Source: JBHELB01 sp041859045
GTDB taxonomy: Bacteria > Hydrogenedentota > Hydrogenedentia > Hydrogenedentales > SLHB01
NCBI GenBank assembly: GCA_041859045.1
Contig: JBHELB010000012.1
Span: 62,001-126,000, forward strand
Length of the DNA: 64,000 nt
Direction: 5' to 3'
A model generated the notes under the pieces. The model ran no database searches. It was not told where the DNA came from and was given only the letters and a program-made list of their open reading frames with translations. Below, piece by piece: positions 25,132 through 32,086 of this stretch. A program made the translations under genes and the position numbers. The number at the start of each line of letters is the position of its first letter. Within the stretch, counting starts at the first letter, position 1.

Positions 25132-26370
25132 ATGATGTCTAGCTACCAGTTCGCGAAGGTTCCGGCAGGCGAGAAGATCACGGCGCGGAAGGACGGCACG
25201 CTTGATACGCCGGACCGGCCGATTGTGCCGTTCATCGAGGGCGATGGCACGGGGCCGGATATCTGGCGCGCGTCGCAGCTCGTGTTCGATGCGGCGGTGA
25301 AGCATTGCTACGGCGGCAAGCGTGAAATCGCGTGGATGGAAGTGTACGCGGGCGAGAAGGCGAATCAGGTCTGCGGCACGTATCTGCCCGATGAGACGCT
25401 TCAGGCCATCCAGGAGTTCCTGGTCGGCATCAAGGGGCCGCTGACGACGCCGGTCGGCGGCGGGTTCCGCAGTCTGAACGTCACGCTGCGGCAGAAACTC
25501 GATCTGTTTGCGTGCGTACGGCCCGTGCGCTGGTTCGAGGGCGTGCCGAGCCCGGTCAAGGAACCGGAAAAGGTGGACATGGTCATCTTCCGCGAAAACA
25601 CGGAAGACGTCTATGCCGGGCTCGAGGTCGAGGAAGGCTCCGAGAGCGCGAAAAAGCTGCTCGGCTTTCTCAAGCAGGAATATGGATGGGACATTCGCCC
25701 CGATTCGGGCATCGGCATCAAGCCGATCAGCCGCACCGGCACGCAGCGCATCGTTCGCGCCGCGCTGAACTACGCGGTCAAGCACGGGCGTAAGTCGGTC
25801 ACCATCGTCCACAAGGGCAACATCCAGAAGTTCACCGAGGGCGCGTTCCGCAAGTGGGGCTACGAGTTGGTCAAGGCGGAGTTCGCGGACAAGGCGGTGG
25901 GCTGGGACGACTGCGGCGGCAATCCCGGGGATAAAATCCTGGTGAAGGACGCGATCGCGGACATTTTCTTGCAGCAAATTCTCACGCGTCCGAGCGAGTT
26001 CGACGTGGTGGTGACGATGAATCTGAACGGCGACTACATGAGCGACGCCCTGGCGGCTCAGGTCGGCGGTATCGGAATCGCCCCGGGGGCGAACATCAAC
26101 TACGAAACAGGGGCATCTATCTTCGAGGCCACCCACGGCACGGCGCCAAAATACGCGAATCTGGACAAAGTAAACCCGTGCAGCGTAATCCTGTCGGGCC
26201 TGATGATGTTCGAGCATATGGGCTGGCCCGAGGTCACGGAAGTGGTCACGGCGGCCTTGGTAAAGACGTTCCGGTCCAAAGTGGTAACCTACGATTTTGC
26301 TCGTTTAATGACGGGCGCGCAAGAGGTTAAGTGTAGTGAGTTTGGGCGGGAGATTGTGAGAAATCTATAA
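25132..26370 (+). CDS. icd: NADP-dependent isocitrate dehydrogenase
   Basis: The 412-residue enzyme of the citric acid cycle oxidises isocitrate to 2-oxoglutarate. The substrate loop is PVGGGFRSLNVTLRQ with Ser114, the residue that is phosphorylated in E. coli Icd. NADP preference is supported by HGTAPKYANLDKVNP, which keeps the Lys-Tyr pair. The fold blocks IEGDGTGPDIW and VIFRENTEDVYAG are intact and the length is that of E. coli Icd. Two start ATGs lie side by side at 25132 and 25135. The 136 bp upstream contains no gene and presumably the promoter. Identification is secure. Confidence 0.96.
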   Translation: MMSSYQFAKVPAGEKITARKDGTLDTPDRPIVPFIEGDGTGPDIWRASQLVFDAAVKHCYGGKREIAWMEVYAGEKANQVCGTYLPDETLQAIQEFLVGIKGPLTTPVGGGFRSLNVTLRQKLDLFACVRPVRWFEGVPSPVKEPEKVDMVIFRENTEDVYAGLEVEEGSESAKKLLGFLKQEYGWDIRPDSGIGIKPISRTGTQRIVRAALNYAVKHGRKSVTIVHKGNIQKFTEGAFRKWGYELVKAEFADKAVGWDDCGGNPGDKILVKDAIADIFLQQILTRPSEFDVVVTMNLNGDYMSDALAAQVGGIGIAPGANINYETGASIFEATHGTAPKYANLDKVNPCSVILSGLMMFEHMGWPEVTEVVTAALVKTFRSKVVTYDFARLMTGAQEVKCSEFGREIVRNL

Positions 26371-26416
26371 AAACTAGCAGGACCGGCGGCAATTTCGACC
26401 TTTGCGGAATTGCACA

Positions 26417-26445
26417 TTGACGTCTCCTTGATTTTCTGTTAGCAT
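26417..26445 (+). promoter_or_regulatory. Sigma-70-type promoter of the soluble histidine kinase gene
   Basis: TTGACG at 26417-26422, a 17-base spacer and TAGCAT at 26440-26445. It lies 31 bases before the start codon at 26476 and after the icd stop, so the kinase has its own promoter. Confidence 0.5.
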
Positions 26446-26475
26446 TAGCAGGGACGACACAAGGGGGATAGCGTT

Positions 26476-27243
26476 ATGGGACCGGTCTTGTCGGACGTAC
26501 AACGCATGCAAAGCGACCTTGATCTGACGACGCCGGAGGCGCACGCGCGGCTCGCGCGACTGTACCGTTACGCCCAGGTAGGACGCTGCGTAAGCAGCGT
26601 GACGCACGATGTGAACAACTTTCTTGGCGCCATCCTGGCATACGTGGAACTGATTGAGTTGGACAGCACTTTGACGCCGGAATCGACCCGCATGGTGCAG
26701 GAGATCGTGAACGCCGTGCGGAAATCGAGCGCGTTGGTGAACAATTTGACGGATGTCTCGCGGCGCGAGCGCATGGATCTGCGGATGACGGATTCGGCGC
26801 AGTTGATGGAACGCGTGCTTGACCTTCGCCGTTACGATATGAAGGTTGCTCAGGTTGGGCTGAAGACAGACTATGCAACCAGCTTGCCCACGCTGTTGAT
26901 CGATCTGCCGAAAGTGGAGCAATCGCTTATCTACCTTGTCAGCAACGCCATCGAAAACGTCGCGGGAATGGAACGTCGTCAAGTGCATGTGACGGTGACG
27001 CCGAGTGGAGACGGGGTGGAGTTTGTGGTGTTCGATTCGGGCGAACCGGTTCCCGGGGAAAACCGCGAGCACATATTCGAACCGTTTTTCACGACCAAAG
27101 AGGCCGAACACGTTGGCCTAGGGCTGACCATCGCGCGGGAAACCGCGCGGTTGCACGACGGCGATCTGGTCTATGAGCCCGATCGCGGATTCGTGATGCG
27201 GCTGCCCAAACAGAATTCTCTCGCCTCAAAAGCCGTAGGGTAA
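26476..27243 (+). CDS. Soluble histidine kinase without sensor domain
   Basis: A 255-residue kinase made only of the dimerisation/phosphorylation and ATPase domains. The H-box is SSVTHDVNNFLGAI with His44 as phospho-acceptor. The ATPase domain has the N-box LIYLVSNAIENV, a short G1 motif VFDSGEPVP and EPFFTTKEAEHVGLGLTIA. There is no membrane helix and no sensor, so it must receive its signal from a partner or act as an accessory kinase. No receiver gene is adjacent; the nearest is 4 kb away. The G1 box is atypical (DSGEP for DxGxG), so activity is not certain. A terminator follows the gene. Confidence 0.85.
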   Translation: MGPVLSDVQRMQSDLDLTTPEAHARLARLYRYAQVGRCVSSVTHDVNNFLGAILAYVELIELDSTLTPESTRMVQEIVNAVRKSSALVNNLTDVSRRERMDLRMTDSAQLMERVLDLRRYDMKVAQVGLKTDYATSLPTLLIDLPKVEQSLIYLVSNAIENVAGMERRQVHVTVTPSGDGVEFVVFDSGEPVPGENREHIFEPFFTTKEAEHVGLGLTIARETARLHDGDLVYEPDRGFVMRLPKQNSLASKAVG

Positions 27244-27259
27244 GCGACTAAAGAACAGA

Positions 27260-27310
27260 ACAATCGGGGAGTCTCCTCTTGGAGAAGACTCCCCGATTGT
27301 TATTTTTTCT
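27260..27310 (+). terminator. Rho-independent terminator after the soluble kinase gene
   Basis: A perfect 15-bp stem (27260-27274 against 27286-27300, arms from ACAATCGGGGAGTCT) with an 11-base loop, followed by TATTTTTTCTT. It may also stop the flavodoxin transcript arriving on the other strand, where TTCTTT follows the stem. Confidence 0.9.
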
Positions 27311-27377
27311 TACGCATTACGCAATCTCAGACGAATGCGCATTCTAGCGAGCGATGGTGTCGCCCAAACGCGCTAGA
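27311..27377. repeat. Intergenic repeat-like element D
   Basis: Contains GCATTACGC (27314-27322, read GCGTAATGC on the other strand), the palindrome GAATGCGCATTC, and an inverted repeat TCTAGCG/CGCTAGA (27343-27349 and 27371-27377) that reaches into the flavodoxin stop codon. CCCAAACGCGCTAG near its end resembles CCTAAACGCCCTAG at 35.1 kb and CCTAAAACGCACTAG at 49.2 kb. Confidence 0.35.
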
Positions 27378-27882
27378 GGCCGAGTTCCTGCTTGAGCTGT
27401 GTCGACCAACGCGCGACGCGGTCCTCGGTCAAGTCACGCTGCCGATCCATGTCGATCGGAAGTCCGACGAACTTGCCGTCGATAACCGCCGTCGTGCCTT
27501 TGTAGGTGTAGCCCTCGTCCGGCCACATGCCCACGACGCGCGCGCCTTTCTCGAGTACCTTGTCGTAGATCGTTCGCATGGCGTTCTGGAACGACTCGCC
27601 ATAACCGACCTGATCGCCCAGCCCGAACAAGGCCACGGTCTTTCCGGTCAGATCCACGTCGTCCAGTTCCCAGATGAAATCCGCCCAGTGCTCTTGCAGT
27701 GCGCCCAAGCCATAGGTTGAAGTGCCTAGAATCAGCACGTCGTATTCCTCAAGCGATTCCGGCGAAGCTTCTTCAACATCCACCAGCGCCACGCGATCCT
27801 CGCCCAACTGGGCCTGAATCATCTGCGCAACCTTCTTGGTATTGCCATACGTGCTGCCGAAAAACAGTCCAATCCGACTCAT
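27373..27882 (-). CDS. Flavodoxin
   Basis: A 169-residue long-chain flavodoxin, the FMN protein that carries electrons at low potential and replaces ferredoxin when iron is scarce. The FMN phosphate loop is GLFFGSTYGNTKKVAQMI near the N-terminus, the next FMN loop is GTSTYGLGALQEHW, and the third region is LFGLGDQVGYGESF. A start at 27882 is chosen because AGGAG lies before it; the longer frame to 27960 adds an unrelated tail. The gene is divergent from the MEDS kinase. An FprA-type reductase that could feed it is encoded at 43.9-45.2 kb. Confidence 0.95.
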   Translation of the reverse strand: MSRIGLFFGSTYGNTKKVAQMIQAQLGEDRVALVDVEEASPESLEEYDVLILGTSTYGLGALQEHWADFIWELDDVDLTGKTVALFGLGDQVGYGESFQNAMRTIYDKVLEKGARVVGMWPDEGYTYKGTTAVIDGKFVGLPIDMDRQRDLTEDRVARWSTQLKQELGL

Positions 27883-28181
27883 GGTGTTCACTACTCCTCT
27901 GTCTTTGAAAAAGCAGCCGCGCCGTGCGCGATCCGCCATAACGGGGCAGCCTCCCCACACAAAAAACGAGCCCTATTATCGTAAAAACGCCGGGCTGTTT
28001 TCCACTTCGGTTTGTCAGCGGACAGCCGGTTTAGCCCCATTACGGCCCGTATGACGTAAGGCGATTCCCGATAGCCTCAAAGGAAAAAGACTGAACCCTC
28101 GTTTTTCAAAGAATTGCTAGGAAAATACAGATATAACGCGGTATAATAGTTTGAGGGGCGCGGGTTGAGGGTACAGTACGA
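27883..28181. other. Divergent intergenic region between flavodoxin and MEDS kinase genes
   Basis: No gene is seen. Near the kinase, TATAAT at 28142-28147 is a perfect -10 box about 35 bases before the start codon, but no convincing -35 box stands 16-18 bases before it. AGGAG lies just before the flavodoxin start. Confidence 0.4.
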
Positions 28182-31100
28182 ATGGGCAACCCGATACAGA
28201 CGAATCTCTCGCTGACCGCAGTCACTGAGGCGTTCGAAGCCTTATACAGGGCCTCGCTACCACCATTCTCGAAGAGGCTCACCACTTCCGAAATACTGGC
28301 CGAGTTGGCGGAAGGCAGCCATCTTTGTGGGGTGTTTGCGTCGGAAGATGAATACTGGGACATCGTCCCCGCGTTTATCCGGGGGGGGCTACATCGAAAA
28401 CAACGTGTGTTTTACGTCGCCAGTACCCACGCGTTGGATGATATTCGTCAGGTCATGACCGATCAAGGGATGGATGTCGCTTCAAGCGAGGCTTCGGGCG
28501 CGCTTATTCTTGAACACGCGGAGAATGTCTATCTCGCGGGAGGGAGATTCGAACCGAAACGCATGTTCGCCACCATACGCCATGCGGCGGCGGAAGCGCG
28601 GGCGCAAGGGTTCACTGGTCTCCGGATAACGGGGGAAATGAGTTGGGCGCTATGCGGCGCACCGGGGACGGAAGCGCTGGGATTTTACGAAGCGCATGTC
28701 GGCGCGGTTCTTCGCGAAACTGGAACTACGGCGCTCTGCCAATACGATCTTCATCGCTTTCCGCCCGCCATGCTCACCGCCGTGATTATTACGCATCCCG
28801 TGGTAATGGTGCAGGGGGAGCTGATTGAGAATCCCTGTTACTCGGACCCGGAAAATGTGGGTGAACAGACGCCAGACGCGGTTGTCTTACAGTGCTTGCT
28901 CGGCGGAATGTTGGCGCGCGCGCAAGCGCAACGACAGCTCGAACGCGAGCAGAGCCGGTTTCGCGCCTTGTTCGAATCGAGTCCGTTGGGCATCGTCGTG
29001 TTTGAGGCGCCCTCGCTGCGGTACACGGCCGTGAATCCGGCGTTTTGCGATCTAGTGGGATATAGCGAAGCCGAACTTTTGCGCCTGAGCGCTTTCGACA
29101 TCACCCCACCGGAGGAGATGAAAGAAGAAATTTTGGAGGCGCAGCGATACTTGAGGGGAGAAGTACCCGTATTTCGACGGGAGAAATATTACCTTCGAAA
29201 AGACGGCGACAGAGTCGCTGCGTCGGTGGTGGCGTCGCTCATTTCGGAAGGAGCGGAGGAGCCTTATGGGATCGCGTTGATCGAGGACATCAGCGCGCGG
29301 CGGGATGCGGAGATGGTCTTGCGTCGGTCGGCGGAGGAGCTTACGCGGCTTGTTGACGCGCGCACGCTCGAATTGCGCCGGACCGCGCAGGAACTGGGCG
29401 ACGAAGTAACACGGCGCAAGCAAATTGAAGCGGCGTTGAGTGCGGCGAACACGGAGCTTGAGCGCATTTTTTCGAGCGCTCAAGTGCTGATGGAGTATTT
29501 GGATAAAGACTTCACCATTCTTCGCGTCAACCATGCGTACGCCGCGGCGGATGGTCGTCCGGTCGGTTTCTTTGTGGGAAAAAGCCACTTCGACTTGTAC
29601 CCGGACGAGCGCGTTCGGGAAATCTTTCAACGCGCGGTTGAAACAGGCGAACCGCATTCCGCGTCTGAGGATTGCTTTGCGCATTCGGCGCATCCTGGGA
29701 GTAGAGCCACCTATTGGGATTGGGATCTTCTTCCGTTGAAAGACGCGGCGGGAAACGTGGAGGCCTTGCTGCTCTGTCTAGTCGATCGCACGAGCCATGT
29801 GCGTTCGCAGGCCCGAAAGCAATTGGCGCTGGAGACGCTGGAGATTTTGCAGTCACCGTGCAGCCAGCGTGAAATTATCGAGAAGCTACTGGAGCGTGTG
29901 CTCGATTTCACTGGATGCGAGATGGGGGGCATCCGCCTCAAGGCGAACGCGGATTTCCCATACTACGCGGTGCGCGGCTACTCCGAGGAATTCGTGCGGT
30001 CGGAGTGTTCGCTGCTTGCACGCGACGAGTGCGGGCATATACGAAGCGATAACGTGGGCCGCCCCTTGCTCGAGTGCGTTTGCGGCGATCTTGTTCGCGG
30101 CATCACGACGCCAACATACGCGCCTTACATGACCGCGCGGGGGAGCTTTTGGACGAATTCCGTCTCGCAGATCGTGGTCTCGCTTAAGGACACTCCGCAG
30201 CCAAACCGTCGAGGGCGCTGTGTGAGCGAGGGGTTCGAATCGGCTGCGCTGATCCCCCTGCACGCGGGGGAGGATATCATTGGACTTTTGCAGTTGAACG
30301 ATCGTCGTCCGGATTGTTTCAGCGAAGATCTTGTGGAGTTCCTAGAGGATCTGGGCAGCAGCATCGGCGTGGCGATGGCCCGCGGACAGAGTGAGAATCA
30401 ACTGCGGGCACGACTCAAAGAGTTGAAATGCCTTTACGGGGTTATCGACACCATCGGCGAGAACGCAGCCGCCGACGTTACCCTGCAGAATGTCATCAAC
30501 CTTATTCCGTCCGCGTTTGCCGTTCCGGAAAAGACGCATGCCCGCTTGATCCTCGATGGGCACAGTTATGTGACATCCGAATTCGCCGAGGGTATTCATC
30601 GGATTTGCGCGGAAATCGGTTCTGCGCGCGCGAGTTCCGGCGTACTCGAGGTGCATCTGGCGGCAGGCGAGGACTTGGACTTCGAGATCGAGGAGCTGAG
30701 CCTGCTCCATGCGATCGCGGAGCGCATCGAGCGGTACACGGAGCGGCAGCGTCTGCAGGCGGAACTGATCCGAACGGAGCGCCTTGCCGCTACGGGAAAA
30801 TTGGCGGCGTCGGTGGCGCACGAGATCAACTCGCCACTTCAGGCGATTGGGGTGCTGCTCAACAGCATGCGTCGGAGCCAGGCGATGGAGAGTGGTTTAT
30901 TTGGGCAATTGGGAGTGATCGAACAGGCCTTCGGCAGTATTCGGGAGACGGTACGAAGGTTATTGGACCTCAGCCGCCCGGCGCCGCCCGCCCGAGTTCT
31001 GCTCGATCTCAACGAGATCGCGCGGCAAACCGGCGCGCTGGTAAGTGCATTTCTGCGCAAGGATCGCATCGCGCTCACGCTTGAGTTGGACGAATCCCTG

Positions 31101-31487
31101 CCCCGTGTTCTTGGCGCGCCAGACCAGCTTAGTCATCTTCTGATGAACCTCGTGAACAACGCCCAAGAGGCGATTGTCTCGTCGCGCATGGCCGCTGGAA
31201 ACCGGCTGGATCGGATCCTGCTTCGCTCGCGCCGCGATGCCCTAGGCGTTACGCTGGTTGTTGACGACAGCGGACCGGGTATCGCGGAGGAAGATGCGGA
31301 ACGCATCTTCGATCCGTTCTATACGCGCAAGAAGAAACAAGGTATCGGTATCGGGTTGTTTAGTTGTCGAGAGATCATCGCCGAACACGGCGGGAGTATT
31401 CGTGCGGAACGCTCGCCCCTGGGTGGCGCGGCAATGGTTGTGACGTTGCCCGCCAGCGAGCCGGAGGATGTCCATGAGGCCTTATGA
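28182..31487 (+). CDS. MEDS-PAS-PAS-GAF sensor histidine kinase
   Basis: This 1101-residue soluble kinase starts with a MEDS (DcmR-type) domain at about 40-220: GSHLCGVFASEDEYWDIVPA through ARAQGFTGLRITGEMSW. Two PAS domains follow (about 255-375 and 425-540), linked by a coiled coil, then a GAF domain (about 550-745) with several cysteines. The kinase core has His880 in ASVAHEINSPL, the N-box LLMNLVNNAQEAI, and DDSGPGIAEED plus GIGIGLFSCREII. No membrane segment is seen, so signals are cytoplasmic; MEDS domains are linked to methylotroph and methanogen one-carbon sensing, but the ligand here is unknown. The last codons overlap the response regulator gene, its likely partner. Confidence 0.92.
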   Translation: MGNPIQTNLSLTAVTEAFEALYRASLPPFSKRLTTSEILAELAEGSHLCGVFASEDEYWDIVPAFIRGGLHRKQRVFYVASTHALDDIRQVMTDQGMDVASSEASGALILEHAENVYLAGGRFEPKRMFATIRHAAAEARAQGFTGLRITGEMSWALCGAPGTEALGFYEAHVGAVLRETGTTALCQYDLHRFPPAMLTAVIITHPVVMVQGELIENPCYSDPENVGEQTPDAVVLQCLLGGMLARAQAQRQLEREQSRFRALFESSPLGIVVFEAPSLRYTAVNPAFCDLVGYSEAELLRLSAFDITPPEEMKEEILEAQRYLRGEVPVFRREKYYLRKDGDRVAASVVASLISEGAEEPYGIALIEDISARRDAEMVLRRSAEELTRLVDARTLELRRTAQELGDEVTRRKQIEAALSAANTELERIFSSAQVLMEYLDKDFTILRVNHAYAAADGRPVGFFVGKSHFDLYPDERVREIFQRAVETGEPHSASEDCFAHSAHPGSRATYWDWDLLPLKDAAGNVEALLLCLVDRTSHVRSQARKQLALETLEILQSPCSQREIIEKLLERVLDFTGCEMGGIRLKANADFPYYAVRGYSEEFVRSECSLLARDECGHIRSDNVGRPLLECVCGDLVRGITTPTYAPYMTARGSFWTNSVSQIVVSLKDTPQPNRRGRCVSEGFESAALIPLHAGEDIIGLLQLNDRRPDCFSEDLVEFLEDLGSSIGVAMARGQSENQLRARLKELKCLYGVIDTIGENAAADVTLQNVINLIPSAFAVPEKTHARLILDGHSYVTSEFAEGIHRICAEIGSARASSGVLEVHLAAGEDLDFEIEELSLLHAIAERIERYTERQRLQAELIRTERLAATGKLAASVAHEINSPLQAIGVLLNSMRRSQAMESGLFGQLGVIEQAFGSIRETVRRLLDLSRPAPPARVLLDLNEIARQTGALVSAFLRKDRIALTLELDESLPRVLGAPDQLSHLLMNLVNNAQEAIVSSRMAAGNRLDRILLRSRRDALGVTLVVDDSGPGIAEEDAERIFDPFYTRKKKQGIGIGLFSCREIIAEHGGSIRAERSPLGGAAMVVTLPASEPEDVHEAL

Positions 31488-32046
31488 GATAATGTTGGTG
31501 GATGACGATCCGTTGGTTTTGTTGAGCATGGGCGAGGCGCTCGAGAACGAGGGCTATGTGGTCGTGCGTGCAGACAGTGGCGAGATGGCACTCGGGCAGT
31601 TGGCGGGAAACCGGTTCGATCTGGTTATGACCGATTTGGTCATGCGTGAAATCGACGGGCTCAGCGTGCTTCATCGCGCCAAGGAGCTGTATCCAGACGT
31701 CCCTGTGCTGATTCTGACCGGCTATGGCGACCTGAATACCGCGGTTGAGGCCCTGCGGGCTCGCGCCGATGATTATTTGTTGAAGCCGTGCGCGCTGGAG
31801 GAGATTCTCTTTCGCGTGTCGCGCTGCATCGATCGCCTTGAGTTGGAGCGCAAGCTCAAGCTGTACGAATCCATGCTGCCCGTCTGCTGCGTATGCAAAC
31901 GTATTCGCGACGATACCCATCAACTGCCGGGAACAGGGTCGTGGGTGGAAATGGAAAACTATCTTCACTCACGCGGTCATATCGAGGTGACGTCGACGTA
32001 CTGCCCCACGTGCTACACGGCCGCGACGCGCGAGTTGAGCGATTAG
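31474..32046 (+). CDS. Response regulator with zinc-finger-like C-terminal tail
   Basis: A 190-residue protein. The receiver domain (1-120) has the acidic pocket Asp10-Asp12, phospho-acceptor Asp54 in LVMTDLVM, and Lys104 in YLLKPC. There is no DNA-binding output domain. Residues 134-180 instead hold a conserved module with two cysteine pairs, MLPVCCVCKRIRDD (Cys138, Cys141) and YCPTCY (Cys177, Cys180), and an intervening WVEMENYL block; it looks like a treble-clef-type zinc module found fused to many receiver and PAS proteins. ATG at 31474 is chosen because GGAGG sits at the right distance; ATG at 31468 would touch it. It overlaps the kinase gene by 14 bases. Confidence 0.88.
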   Translation: MRPYEIMLVDDDPLVLLSMGEALENEGYVVVRADSGEMALGQLAGNRFDLVMTDLVMREIDGLSVLHRAKELYPDVPVLILTGYGDLNTAVEALRARADDYLLKPCALEEILFRVSRCIDRLELERKLKLYESMLPVCCVCKRIRDDTHQLPGTGSWVEMENYLHSRGHIEVTSTYCPTCYTAATRELSD

Positions 32047-32055
32047 CGTAGCAAC

Positions 32056-32086
32056 GCCGTGCGTAATGCCAGTCGCTCAACGCGTT
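32056..32086. repeat. Intergenic repeat-like element C
   Basis: In the 40-base gap between two convergent signalling genes, GCGTAATGCC at 32061-32070 is followed by GCTCAACGCGTTT; the same ten bases followed by GGCTACGCGTTT occur at 49164-49188. The match is short but falls in equivalent intergenic positions. Confidence 0.3.

Noticed and set aside
24637..26217. 526-residue open frame opposite icd and the end of the restriction nuclease gene
   Set aside because: Antisense shadow spanning two real genes; low complexity and no ribosome-binding site.
26374..27111. 245-residue open frame opposite the soluble histidine kinase
   Set aside because: Covers the kinase gene, whose motifs are clear; the antisense product has no recognisable fold.
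30232..30242. GGTTCGAAT, which resembles a tRNA T-arm
   Set aside because: It lies inside the MEDS kinase frame and no acceptor stem or anticodon arm can be built around it.
28182..31487. A membrane sensor kinase
   Set aside because: No hydrophobic segment long enough to cross a membrane is present; the kinase is read as soluble.
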